Source: Marchantia polymorpha subsp. ruderalis (Eukaryota > Streptophyta > Marchantiopsida > Marchantiales > Marchantiaceae). Taken from it: 64,000 nt of DNA. Position numbers and translations under genes: made by a program. Below, one piece after another: positions 34,584 to 46,266 of the stretch; the stretch's first letter is position 1; each line of letters starts with the position of its first letter. The notes below the pieces were generated by a model that saw nothing but the letters and a program-made list of their open reading frames with translations, did no database searches and was not told the DNA's origin. Location: positions 22,362,501 to 22,426,500 of the forward strand of contig AP031352.1 in NCBI GenBank assembly GCA_037833965.1, read 5' to 3'.

Positions 34584-34956
34584 GTAGTTCAATGCGTCTT
34601 GCCTTGGGATCTTTTCCAATTTCGGAAGTGCAGATCAGGAACTCATTTTCTCTGTGTGTTGGTATCCTTAGTTCTGTCACCACGCAAGAGGAGCTACACC
34701 TTAGCGATCCGCATCGTGTAGCTGAAGGCCTTCGGCCGAATGTTCAGAGCTACTACATTGGTTAGAGACTTGAGTAGTTCGGATCTACAGCTACGGGTGA
34801 TTGTCGATGCTCAGAGCCAGTGACGAGTTAGATACTTGAACATTTTCCCCCTTACACCTTTGAGTGGTTGTTTCTGATTGTACTCCTTCGGGATTTTTCC
34901 CCTGAATGCCAAAGTGAAGTTTTGCGACTTCGTGTAAGACTTGGTTGTAAATTCAT

Positions 34957-35334
34957 GTTACGCTGCAGCAGGTGCCTTCAGGGTAACCCCTGTAGTATTT
35001 CTTGGAATGACAAGTGCCTAAGAATTCAAACTCTTCAATAGACTGTTGTGGTGTGTTACTGGAATGTTTCTCAGTGAGTCCTTCTGTGCGGACCTGTGTT
35101 CTCTGCGCGTTTTGTGAGTTGAGAGTGTTGTTCACCGCGTATGAGTGACTTAGATCCGAAGTAGGAAGTCCAAACCGGGTTCCCTACGCTAGCAGACAAC
35201 TAGTGGAAGGGTTGTAAAAGCCGGAGTTGGGAGTCACTACCCGCAGCTTCGCTGAATGCACTCGCGAGAGACTTTCCCCCTGAAATCTTGAGTAGAGGTC
35301 CTAACGGCTCTCTGGGTTGTGTTTCTGTAGTTTC

Positions 35335-35371
<37 letters not shown>

Positions 35372-35469
35372 GCTGCACTGTGCGACCTCCGAGTAAGCTC
35401 CGAGTGGACACTTGCAGTATTTCTGGGAGTGACAGTCGCCTGAGAATTCAAACTCCTCAATAGTCTGTT
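34957..35469. repeat. Internal direct repeat in element tail (34957-35046 and 35367-35469)
   Basis: Both begin GTTACGCTGCA and share GTATTTCT-GGA-TGACA-TGCCT-like and AGAATTCAAACTC blocks, ending near TCTGTT. Copy 1 has only the right-hand version, so the left-hand one was gained in copy 2 or lost in copy 1. Confidence 0.75.
35337..35368. repeat. GT microsatellite, 16 units
   Basis: Sixteen GT units after TTTCAG in the element tail; the same site in copy 1 (1778-1793) has eight. Confidence 0.95.
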
Positions 35470-35565
35470 AAATGTGACACTTTGTACCCTGTGTATTCCT
35501 CTGTCCCTGTGGGTTCGACCTTTCTACCACTATATTGCAGTTTTAGCCTTTAGTGGGTTATTACA

Positions 35566-36850
35566 ATAAGTCTTTTGGAAAACTTCTCCATGTGTCACTA
35601 TAAAAATACTCAAGAAAGTACTTGAAACTTTGAATTCCAACACCTTGTCTATGATGTTTGCCCATGATATATAATTTACAAAACTCTAAGTCAACTGTAT
35701 CATTGCTAGATAACCATTTAATTTCATCTAGAAGGACCAGGTATCTATTACTCATATGTCCTAATCTAGAATGTCATGCATGATACATCTCAACTTTAGA
35801 TATGATAACGTTAACTTTTTAATATTGTTCTCTAGCAAGTATAGATTGGTGTGCTTATGACTTCTAAAGATAATTTTATCACGTACTTTTACATCTAGCA
35901 CTACTTTCTTAGAGTAACATTTAAGTAACTTTGAGTCTAACAATCGAAGAGAGATCAAATTCTTTTGCATATCAAGTATAAACCTAACTTGAATCAATGT
36001 ATGTTAGACTTCATCAAACATGCAAATTTTGATAAATTCAATACACTTTATCTTACAAAGTTGATCATTTTTCATATTAACTTAACCGTTTGATGCTTAA
36101 AAGGTTTTGACTAATTCTCTAATGTGATAAATATGATAATAACAAGCACTATCTAGATTTCATACATCACCAACAATCTTTGATGAATTGCATAGGTCAA
36201 TTAGGAAAATTCTAGAAGGTTTAAGAACCTAATGTTATGTTGTCACAAATTGGAACTAGTCAAATCTACCATGGTTTATCCATGTTAAAGTAAGTTAGAT
36301 AAAAATTATCATTTGTTATTATGGTAACTTTTCAAGTATTATATATAAAGAGGTAGGAAAAATACTCTCAAGCAAATTCTGAGAGTTAATTGTGTAAGGA
36401 CTTATTTCATCAATATAAATTTGAGTTTTATTATACTTTTGATGAGTGTTTGCAATTAAGTGATGAGTGGAGACTTTGTGTGAAAGGATGTTTACGACAT
36501 GACGTATAAGAGAATCCTTCCCTTCTAGAAACATGATGAGCTACCAAAAAGCTATCTGAGTTAAACATGAATGAGAATCGATCCGGAGATCATAGTTCAT
36601 CTTCAAGCAAGTCATTATCCTTAGAATCAAACTCTTGAGCCACATGTGCTTACAAAAAATCAGCAGCCCTGATCTTTACGCAACAGAACTTTTTAAAATG
36701 AACACTCTTGCCACACTTTCAACACACCATTGTCTTTTTTTTCTAGAAAGCAATCCCTAGATTTTGATCTATCTTTTGTTCCAAAACGATTACCATCCTT
36801 GTCAATTTGTGAATATGACCAACCTCAAGTCACATTCAATGTTTTACTAG
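35566..36850 (-). mobile_element. Ty1-copia retrotransposon remnant, 5' part (gag end to pre-integrase)
   Basis: The first five bases are the right-hand ATAAG duplication. On the minus strand there is a gag zinc knuckle with C-x2-C-x4-H-x4-C spacing (36683-36724; CGKSVHFKKFC with a stop between the first two Cys). A protease-like LDSACYYH lies near 36.14 kb. The gag-pre-integrase region follows, with VRFILDMQKNLISLRLLDSK (near 35.99 kb) and LEFCKLYIMGKHHR then SDTWR (near 35.6 kb). This order runs directly into the integrase part at 28106-30209 once the inserted element is removed. Stops and frameshifts abound. The 5' LTR was not found. Confidence 0.8.
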
Positions 36851-39800
36851 AAGAATATGATTGAGACACATGATGATAACATAATTTTCTATGCGCTTTG
36901 CTCTATGGGCCATAGCTGATGATCTAACAAAGGACTTGGAAAAAATAAACAAAAGCGCTAGAGTTTTCACAAAATAACGCTCCGTTGATGGGATGATGAA
37001 TTGCAATTTAGAGAAGTAGTGCTATCTGCTCTACTTGATCAATAAAGTCCTGAAAAATGCTCCCCTCGATGTCATTGTTAACAATTGCAATCTCATTGTG
37101 TATTCAAATGAAGATGAAAAGCTCAACTATGTCAAAGACTGCTTATGAATGACAAGCTTGAGTGCTTGAATCATGGCTTGCAATTTCAAGAAGACGGATC
37201 ATGCATCAAAATTCCACAGTTGGCTTTAGGAGCTAAGAGTCCAAAGTAATTATGTGTGTCATCTACGCCATGAAGTATTCCAAAGCGATCTTGTGGATGT
37301 GAATGGTAAACCTTAGCACAACTCTTGACAACTAAATTTAACACCTTGATCACAAAAAAAAGAAAAAAAACTATGGAGAGTTTGGAGCCATCCATGAGCT
37401 CCCATATGATTATTACGTGTTGTTAGAGAACTTCTTGAATTCAACGTACATATACATCTCACACAATGGATTTGATGATCCAAGAGAGAATTTGATGGCA
37501 AGCCAAATATTTCCTGGCTCTAGTATATTCCCTAAAAATGTATCCACACTCCCTCCAAACACACACAAACCTTGTTTGGATTTTGCATCATTGGTTTTCT
37601 TTTTTCAGTACAGCGCTCTGAGCTTTTTCAGTCTAGATGAATTTTCCACTATGAGTATCCTACCTGGCTGATCTCATACGCAGCCCTACCCGTTTATTAC
37701 TCGTTGTACTTTGATCGCAGACTTTAAATTCTATCCAATCCGCCAACGTCTCGTCTATTGTTTTGCTTTGTACCAATTCTTGCAAAAAACAATGCAAACG
37801 TGAGAAGACATACAACAAAAAACACTGGAAATTAACGTGTTTTGCCCTTCTGGCTACATCCACAGCAACACACAATAATGTTGGATGCGACGATTCTTCT
37901 CGCTGCGCCAAACATTACTTTATACTACTTACTTGCACTAAATTATATAGCAGAAGCACAAACAATTCCATTGAAATCCTAAACATGAATGTCTTGATAC
38001 ATTGAACTTACCGTCACAAACGCACTATCTTGACTTGGATTACTTTCCACATACTTGAATTACTACAAACAACTTTCAGCTTTTATTTCTAGAAAATTAA
38101 CAGATATTATCTTTTTCATGCAAATTCTTTTCCGTATTTTTTGAAATGTGTCCAAAATATGAAATTTCATACTCAAACAAATCAATTGAATAAAATCATG
38201 AAACAAAAAAAATTTTAATAAGTTACAATTTTATTGATATTCATCATTTTCCTTTATAAAGCGTATATAATTTGCAATTTCCATGATTATTTTTTAAATT
38301 TTATTCTCTTAAAATAACAAATACTCTCTCTATTTTTAATTTTCTTTTTTATTGAAATCATATTATTTTTATAATTTTAAATTTTAAAAATTAAATCGAT
38401 TTTTTGAAAGAAAAATAAATGAAAAGATTTCATATATACATATTTATTAAAAAAAAATCGGAAGACTTTTATTTATGACTGTATAAATGAATTTTCTTAA
38501 AAAAAACTTATTTTTCAGTTTTCATTTTGATTTTTTACCAAAATACTGCAAAATCATGTACTGTATTCAATAAAGTATTAGCCTTGAAACATTTTGATGT
38601 CAAAATTGTCATATTTATTTATAATAATGATTAAATTTTTATGTTTTAAGATTCAAATATTTCAATAAAGAAAATCTGACCCATTTATTTTTTTAATTTG
38701 ATTATCCATGAATTTTACCTATCAATGCAACCTCATGCCAAATTTTTAAAAAGATTTGATAGAAGTCTATGTATTGTTTAAAATTCATGTGAACTTTATT
38801 TATAGTTCAAATCTTTTGAAATTGAATAAATATATAAAAAAATTTATATTTATTTTGTTTTTTATAATGAAAAAATTAATGATTCCAAAGAATGCATTTA
38901 AAGAATTTAAAATTTTGTGCAATTTGAATTTTGATTTATTCACGTCTTTTCTATACAAATTTCTCACTATGATTCTAAATAAAAATATATATATTTCATA
39001 TAATGTTGACATCATTCTAATATAAAAATTAAAAATAGAATATTTTTCAAATTATTTTTTTAGATAAAATATTTTAAAAATATGAATATTATATAATAAT
39101 GGATCAGAGTCATTTTCAAAATTTGAAATAAGTGATTATTTGAAATTCTTAAATATTTTATATTCTTTTAATAATTTTAATATAATCATATTAAAATCAT
39201 CATAAAAATGTTGAAACTCATCACAATATTTGAAAATAGATTCAAACTTGTAGATTATAAATTTTCTAAACATTAGAATTAAAAAAAACGCCTTAAATCT
39301 TAGCATTATGTTTATGCACAAGAAATAATCAATGTTTAGTCAATGACAATGCATCATAAAACAAACAGCAAAAGCCAAAGTATGATCAATGTATCACTTT
39401 TTACACTCAATGAAACAAAAGGTCAAATTGTAAAATAGTAGCAACATCAGACACAAAAGTTAAGCAAGAGTTTGATCATACTTGGAAAAAAACTTGATAA
39501 AACACAATTGTGTGAGAATGTACATAAATTTTGAAAACAAGGAGATAATCATTTTAATTTTAAAATCAGTGTGCAATATTATATGTCAATGTAAAAAAGA
39601 TTCAATTTATAAAATAAAACAGTTTTACAAAGATTTTTCTACTTATCTTTCATATATATAATATTTGTATTCACATCTAAAAAAATTTATAAGGCACTCT
39701 ATCTATCTTGTCTCTTCATTAAATCATAAAGATCTTGAACATCCATTAACAAGCTATTGTGAAGTCATTTGAAAAATAAACTATGATGTGTTTAACAAGT

Positions 39801-42800
39801 TTTGTGAATTTTGCCTCTACTTCTCTACTAATCTATTTCTCAAGGCTATTTACCCAGTTAATCATCAATATATAGAAATATAGCACTATCCACATGTTGA
39901 TAACGCTCTTAGTCCAAGATTTTCCCAGAAGAACATTCACATTTTCATGAAAGAATGAGAGTAAGAATATTTCTTCAAGTGATCTGCCTCACAAATGTAC
40001 AAAATAGAACAATTTATTGAATTGTATTTTGTTGTGAATTTTTTGTAGAAGCTTGGAGTTGGCTTCTATAAAAAATATATCATATATTCATGAATTCAAG
40101 AGATCGAGAATAAATCTCACAGTGATCTGTTCACTAAAATAGAATTTTGCATATATTTTGTCAACGTAAAAGTTTAAAAAAAACAAAACAAATGGATCAA
40201 CAGAACAATGTAAATTTAACTTGGCTGCATCAAAAGGACTCTATGAATATACACTAAGACAAATACATTTACAGATTGTTAGATGATGTGCGTAGACGAT
40301 TTAGAGAGGAGTAATTTTGCTGAGGTTGAACAACTCGAGTGCTGTATTGGTTGGTGTAGATACCAGAGATCATTTTAAACTACCAAAAATCTTTATAGTT
40401 TGATGAGAGTTACACCTAACCATGATTCTTCTCACTCAGTGCATGAGTTAGGTTATGGGCCCACATTACATACAGCATTTAGTCTGCAAATTGGTGCGTT
40501 CGAGGGCTAAGATACGTGCACTCGCCAACTTCCAAGACGAAATTTAAAAGATCTACCTCATTAACACTCTTAATATCGATTTTCTATGTGTACTCGATTA
40601 CAAAGTATACCACCACATCAGATTTGGAGTACATACCATACATGGAATGTTTTCAAATCAAAGTAGTCCTTGCGAGAAAGGGCTATGGGTTTTGGTGAAC
40701 AAAAGCCAATTTGGTCCAACGCAAGTTCGACGGAGCATCGAACCAATCGATGTAGGAAACTCAAAGAATGATGAATTGTATATATAGAATCAAAAGCAAG
40801 TTCAAGCTCCAAGATCATGGTTTATGATGTATCTAACTCAACATTGACAATCAAGTACATCACATCTCGTCTTCCAAGAAGACCTTGATGCATGGAGTAC
40901 TCTTGCGGCCATCAATCCCTCACTCAACGTTAAGAGATAAACTCAACATGAGTATCCATTCCATTGTATGTTTATTTTATAATACATTTATACCCTTATT
41001 ATGTTATACACTCAGTTGATTCAAGTTGACGTTGTAAAGAGTTTGATGTTTAGAAGCCTTTGAAGGTCGTATCGATGGAATCAATCTCCAGAAGCTTGGA
41101 CGAGAGACAATCATTATCCTTGATTACCTTGTGGACCTTCGTCCACATGTTTCCGGAAAGAGCTTACTAAAAGATAAGGTTTGACGACAATGCGGACCAC
41201 TGAGTTGTGTTGAGCCAAGATGGACGCAACGTCACCATTCCGAGAGAAAAGTTCACATGATCAAAGATTGCCTCGAGCATCTTCGGACTACGACAGGAAG
41301 ATCCAAAGAACAAGAGAATGGTGATGAATCCTACGACAAGCAAGTACTCATGGCTCAAGTATTCCCTAATCATTGTCGTAGTCGTGTTTGAACCATAGGT
41401 CAGATTGTATAGTAAATAGCAAGGAAATTTTGTGCAATAATATATAGGATGCAGATTGCAGATTCATGACCAAACTTTACTTGATGCATCTGTGTGGTTA
41501 CATATACCAGTAGCATCCATTTGGATGCTACAGGTGGATTTAGGAGCAATGTCCAAGGCCTGACATCATTGGCGCATGCAGTCTCAAAGTGTCTGCGTTG
41601 CTATGACGAAATACGTATGTCGAGATCCCCTGCCAAGGCTTGTGCAAGAGAGCAAACTTTACTCTACAAAGGATTGGAAAAACTGTCACTAGTTCAACAA
41701 GTAGCTGGAACATGGCGATAGTAATGTTCTATTATGTGAATTCTGCGTATTGGATTTAGACTCATCATAAGAGTTGCAAGGGCTGACACATGCATTGCAC
41801 AGAGTAAGTGTGATTGACACTATTGAAGCGCTATTTGAAGTAGTAAGGTGACCAACTGCATGTTGAGGGCAAAGTCCTTCAAGATTGATTTGTGATATTC
41901 TGAGGATGTATAAGATTCACATAAGGCAGAATCTCACCTACTGTATTGACGTTATGGTGCTAAACTGGTGAACGGGGGAACAAGTGGATAACAAATAAGG
42001 ATGGGGCTAAGCTTCCCATTTCAGTTGAAAAAGTTTCCCAGTATCCATACTTCCCATGCAAACTATCAAAGTGGCTGGGTCACTGTTATGCACAGGAGCG
42101 TTGTAATAAGGCACTCAATATTGATTGAGTGGAATTTTGCATTGCAGGAAGACACAGCACTGATTACCAAGACTATGTCAAGATTGAACGATCCAACCGA
42201 ATAATTTTTCCAGTATTATTATCCTTCTGACACCAAACATCGATTCATTGGATTTCCACGAGATGAATCGGCAAGCAAGTCTAAAGCGTTATACTTTTGC
42301 GTCAATCAAATTAAGCAGATCACCATACAACATAACACATCTGCTGGTTGGTAGCTGTCCACCATGATAATTTTGACGTCGAAAATCTGCTGCGCTTGAA
42401 ATAATTTCAGTGAAATGAGTGTAGGGCGGCGGGTACGGCCGTATGTAAATCTCTGTAATGTACACTGTAGTAAGTACACATTTCAGCCATATTTCATGTC
42501 ATGTATACAGCGTAAGCAAGGAACCGTGGACTGTTGTTAGTTGTGCACACTTTCCTATACGCATATTTATTGTTGCATTTTAGCAGACGAACTGGAACTG
42601 GTAATTGGGGTGCACAATGTGGCATAAGAGAGCTCTGAGGATGGTACGGGGCGCCCCAAATTGGTTCCTTAAGTTCGCTATTAAGAAGGCCTTCGAACCA
42701 TAACCATAACCTGATTCTAAATCTCTTGAAGCAACACGTTGCGGACCAACGTGTGCATATGTTGAGGACTTAACATGTATACTAGTTTGGAAACTGACAA

Positions 42801-44089
42801 TGCCAGCTCTTGCGAAGCATGATAGAGCAACAACTGAGTAGATGCCTAGTTGTAGATGACTGGAAACTCGAGATGTGGCTGACTGCCATAGCATATCATC
42901 TGGACATGGGATTCAGGATCTTAACTTGGGTGCCGCATGCTATACTTTGACGTAGGCACCGTACTTCGGTGCAATTGAAGCGCAGAAGAATTGCTTTGAC
43001 GAGTATTTGTTCTCCAAGCTCGACAGTACTGTTGCATGCAATCTAAGACGGGCTTAGTCATCAACGTGCAGAAGACTTTTCTTCTCAAAACCTCCTGTCC
43101 GGAATGCATGGGAGTAATATTGTGGATACAGAAGGAGCGTGAGGCAAGGCCTTGCCGGAGTAGAAGATGGTTGATATAGATCTGATCTAAGGTCGGATGA
43201 AGCTTTTCCAGCACCGCGAATCTCCCACGCCACTCGCTGTCCGATTCCAGTCCATGGTGTCCAACGGCCACTGCCCGTCAAGCTGAGCAAGGAGGGAATA
43301 GTGTCAGGGCCTGCAGTGTACCTCTGCACTATGCATCTATATGCAGCCCCAAGCTCCAGCTGATTTAGTTCGATGCTCCCTAGGAGGATGTTGCAGTCAC
43401 TGCTAGGTGTCAGTGGGAAAGCCAGTGTCATAGAGTCAAGGCTCAAGGTGTTTTTGACCTACACCTTCTTGGAAGCCAGAACATGTCAGACAGAAGTGGG
43501 CGATTATCCTTCGAATAAGCTAGCGAACAGGGAAAAGCCTTTGCTTTCTGTATCCCAACAAGTGTCAGCTCAGATGTTTGTGGTCTTGTCAGTTGTGGTT
43601 GTTCTGCCAGCCCAGAAATAATCAGATCTTCCTCACTGTATTCCGCAGGTTAGCCGGTCCAATACAAATTCAACACCTCTGAACCCAAGCTTTGCATTAG
43701 GTTAGTTACGGTGGGATTCAACGGGTTGGTGAGTTGTTGGATTGTGGTTTTTGGTCTTTCCTTCTCCTTCGATGTGTGCGTCCGAGGGCATTATGGACTA
43801 TGGTCTACTAAATCTTGGAATAAATTTTTCACAGATCTTGAATAGGAAAATTCTATGCTTGCACAGGAAAGGACATTGATGCGCGCGTTTGAGTTCCTTG
43901 AGCTCTTGGTTCAAATTTCATTCCTGTAAACATTTTAAGAATCGAAATCTTCTTTTGTGGATTATGTTAAAGCTAAAAGATTTCATCCCCCAGAGCAGTG
44001 TACATTCATTTTCGTACAGTTGTGTCTCAGCATTTCCCCTGAATTCCTATTCCGAGCCATTTGAATCGGCAGAACAGTCTGTCAGCAGA

Positions 44090-44597
44090 ACAATATGCAT
44101 TATGAGACATTCCGGTCAAAGATTGATTCTTCCAGTGACAATAATGCATGAGAATCTAGGAATCCTTGAATGAAAGTACAACTGAGAAGCGGGTTAAAAG
44201 TTCAAACAAAGATATACTGTACTACAGGTATTTTTATATTTCACTGACAAACGTGCAGAGTCAGAAGCTAAGTCGGAAACTCCATAACATAACCATAGTC
44301 AACACGGCGGCTACGTATCCTGAATTACAATTATCAGCCCAGTATTCACGCAGTCCAGAGTTCCCATGCATATCATCATTTATCAGCTTTGCAATGATCT
44401 TACCTCCTTATGAAATAAGCGTTCAAAGAAATACCGTAGCTTTCACACAGGAAGAGGCATTATAGTGACAAAAGACATTAGCTAACCCTAGTAAAATGTC
44501 GCTGGAAACAATCTCAACTCTTTGGTGTAAAACAAAATGAGTTGTAATGGGAACAACATGCATTATGAGACATTCCGGTCAGAGATTAATTCTTCCA
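44090..44597. repeat. 45-bp direct repeat pair (44090-44134 and 44553-44597)
   Basis: Both contain GCATTATGAGACATTCCGGTC and GATT-ATTCTTCCA with about four differences. No gene or element is recognised around them. Confidence 0.85.
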
Positions 44598-44700
44598 TAT
44601 CATTTGGAATACAGGAGTTCCTTCAAGAAGCTTAATAGAAAAAATTTCGACCTTTGTATTGCGAAACAAGAATGGTACATTTCGCAGGGAGGTTTGACAG

Positions 44701-44904
44701 GAATTGTAAAATTTGCCACTAACTCTGTGAGAGTATGATAGCCTGCAATTACAAATCAGAATATGTGGATTTGCTTTCAGTTAAGGGTGTCACTAGGTTG
44801 AGGAATTGTAAAATTTGCCACTAACTCTGTGAGAGTATGATAGCCTGCAATTACAAATCAGAATATGTGGATTTGCTTTCAGTTAAGGGTGTCACTAGGT
44901 TGAG
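44701..44904. repeat. Perfect tandem duplication, 2 x 102 bp
   Basis: The 102 bases from 44701 (GAATTGTAAAATTTGCC...) recur without a visible difference from 44803. The lack of divergence points to a recent event or an assembly error. Confidence 0.95.
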
Positions 44905-45481
44905 GGCGTTTCGAATAACGGCAGAGGCCATGTGTTTATTGCTTCAAAGATCATGCAGCTGGATACAGCAAAACCTCACATGTCTCTCAACCCGACACCA
45001 TGCTCATTGTAGCCAACAGTACTCGATTTCCTACCACAGAATGTATGAACCCTTTAATCCACAACATATTAGTAACATATTCAGCCAGTCAATTGACCGC
45101 TTGTGTCAAAAAACATGCTTTATTCCTAGTCTTTTGGTATCATAGTGACAATCCCACTGTCAGTTGAAAGACAAGATTGAGAGGCTTCAAGAGATACGTG
45201 TATCAGTATTCTCTTCTTCACCTCAGTGAAAGTGTAGTAATGTCATTGTCCATCAGTTTGCATGTAGGCACGTGGTCTTCACTATGCTTTCAGCGTTCTA
45301 ACAATGCACTCAGCTATTCCGTCATACTAGAGCTTTTGATGAAAACACTAATTCAGCAATTAAAAAAGTTACCAAGGAGCATATTGCCACCACCAAAACT
45401 CTGTACATTCCAAATTATCCAGACTATGTAACTATAAACAAATATAAGGTTACAAGATGATCATGGAATCATATTCGCCTC

Positions 45482-45533
45482 ATGTTCTGTATTTGGAGAG
45501 GTTCCAAGAAATACCTCCCCAAATACAGAACAT
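45482..45533. repeat. Long hairpin, 20-bp stem
   Basis: Arms 45482-45501 and 45514-45533 (core ATGTTCTGTATTTGG and CCAAATACAGAACAT) pair at 19 of 20 positions around a 12-nt loop. Confidence 0.9.
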
Positions 45534-46266
45534 ATTAAAGAGACTAACTCATCATTGTAAACAGTTCTGCATTGAACTATAAGAACAGAAAAGCTAGGAA
45601 TCCAAGGCACGTAATTGAACACGGCAATATCACTATATTCGAGCAGTTAGATGTGGATTACATCTAGATCTTCGAACACAATCGCTTCAGGTCCCACAAA
45701 CCAGACATCAATTGCAATCTATCTTTTCCTCCTATGTGAGGGAACTGAGAAGAGCATTAACGTAGATGACTCTAGGTCAACGAGCCATCTTGAAATCCAC
45801 CCAACAGAAACTAATTTAGAGTTCGTATGTGAACAGGATCTCACTGCACACCAGAAACCTTGACATGCATCACACTAGAAAAACGCGTGATTTGTCTCTG
45901 TCGGATGTAAGAAATTTACAACTGAGAATGCACTGGGAGAATCATTATTCCTTTGAGGAGTTACATGTTTCGTTTCCAAACAATCTCCCAAAGCGAATGA
46001 TAGACGAAAGTATGCCTAGTATCATATGTACTTGGGATTTGAACTGTGGAGCTGGACGTTATATGTACAACACTTCGTCTCACCCTGAACAAAACTACTG
46101 CTGCAATACTCATAGCAAGCACATCGTCTGGTAGACAGTAGTCTAAAATGCCATGGAGCACAAAATCAGCCACTAGAGCAGGAGGCAGAGTGAGACCAAA
46201 GGTCAATGATCAAGTTCGGTGGCCTGTAGAGGAGGAAAGACTCAGAAAGAAACAGAAAGATAAAAA

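Larger units (their letters stand above)
30210..35565 (+). mobile_element. Nested 5,356-bp TG...CA element, copy 2 (complete)
   Basis: It begins TGTGGTACCCCAC and ends GGGTTATTACA, flanked by a 5-bp duplication, inside a copia integrase gene. The two ends are imperfect inverted repeats (13 of 20 bases agree). I find no second copy of either end inside, so no LTR pair is visible. Internal order: 1.5 kb of GC-rich leader with many palindromes; an open frame with a globular domain (31748-32926); a palindrome-rich linker; a coiled-coil frame broken by stops (to 34541); a TATA box (34578); and about 1 kb of non-coding tail. Copy 1 at the window start shares the right 2 kb. The 5-bp duplication and TG...CA ends fit a retroviral-type integrase. 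A solo giant LTR with a gene in U3 is my preferred reading. Confidence 0.75.
36850..46266. other. Intergenic, no recognised gene; AT-rich desert at 38.05-40.18 kb
   Basis: Bases 36.85-38.05 kb may hold more decayed copia gag or leader but show no firm motif. Bases 38.05-40.18 kb are extremely AT-rich with no gene signal. From 40.2 to 46.2 kb base composition is mixed; frames such as 41494-41721 plus, 43054-43446 minus (130 residues) and 45829-46134 plus are not recognised. Repeats in this part are listed separately. Confidence 0.45.

Noticed and set aside
34542-35565. 3' LTR of a standard LTR retrotransposon
   Set aside because: No matching copy of this tail is found at the left end of the element, so a standard LTR pair is not supported.
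43054-43446. 130-residue minus-strand frame as a gene
   Set aside because: No recognised motif, no clear promoter, and overlapping open frames on the same strand; not enough support.
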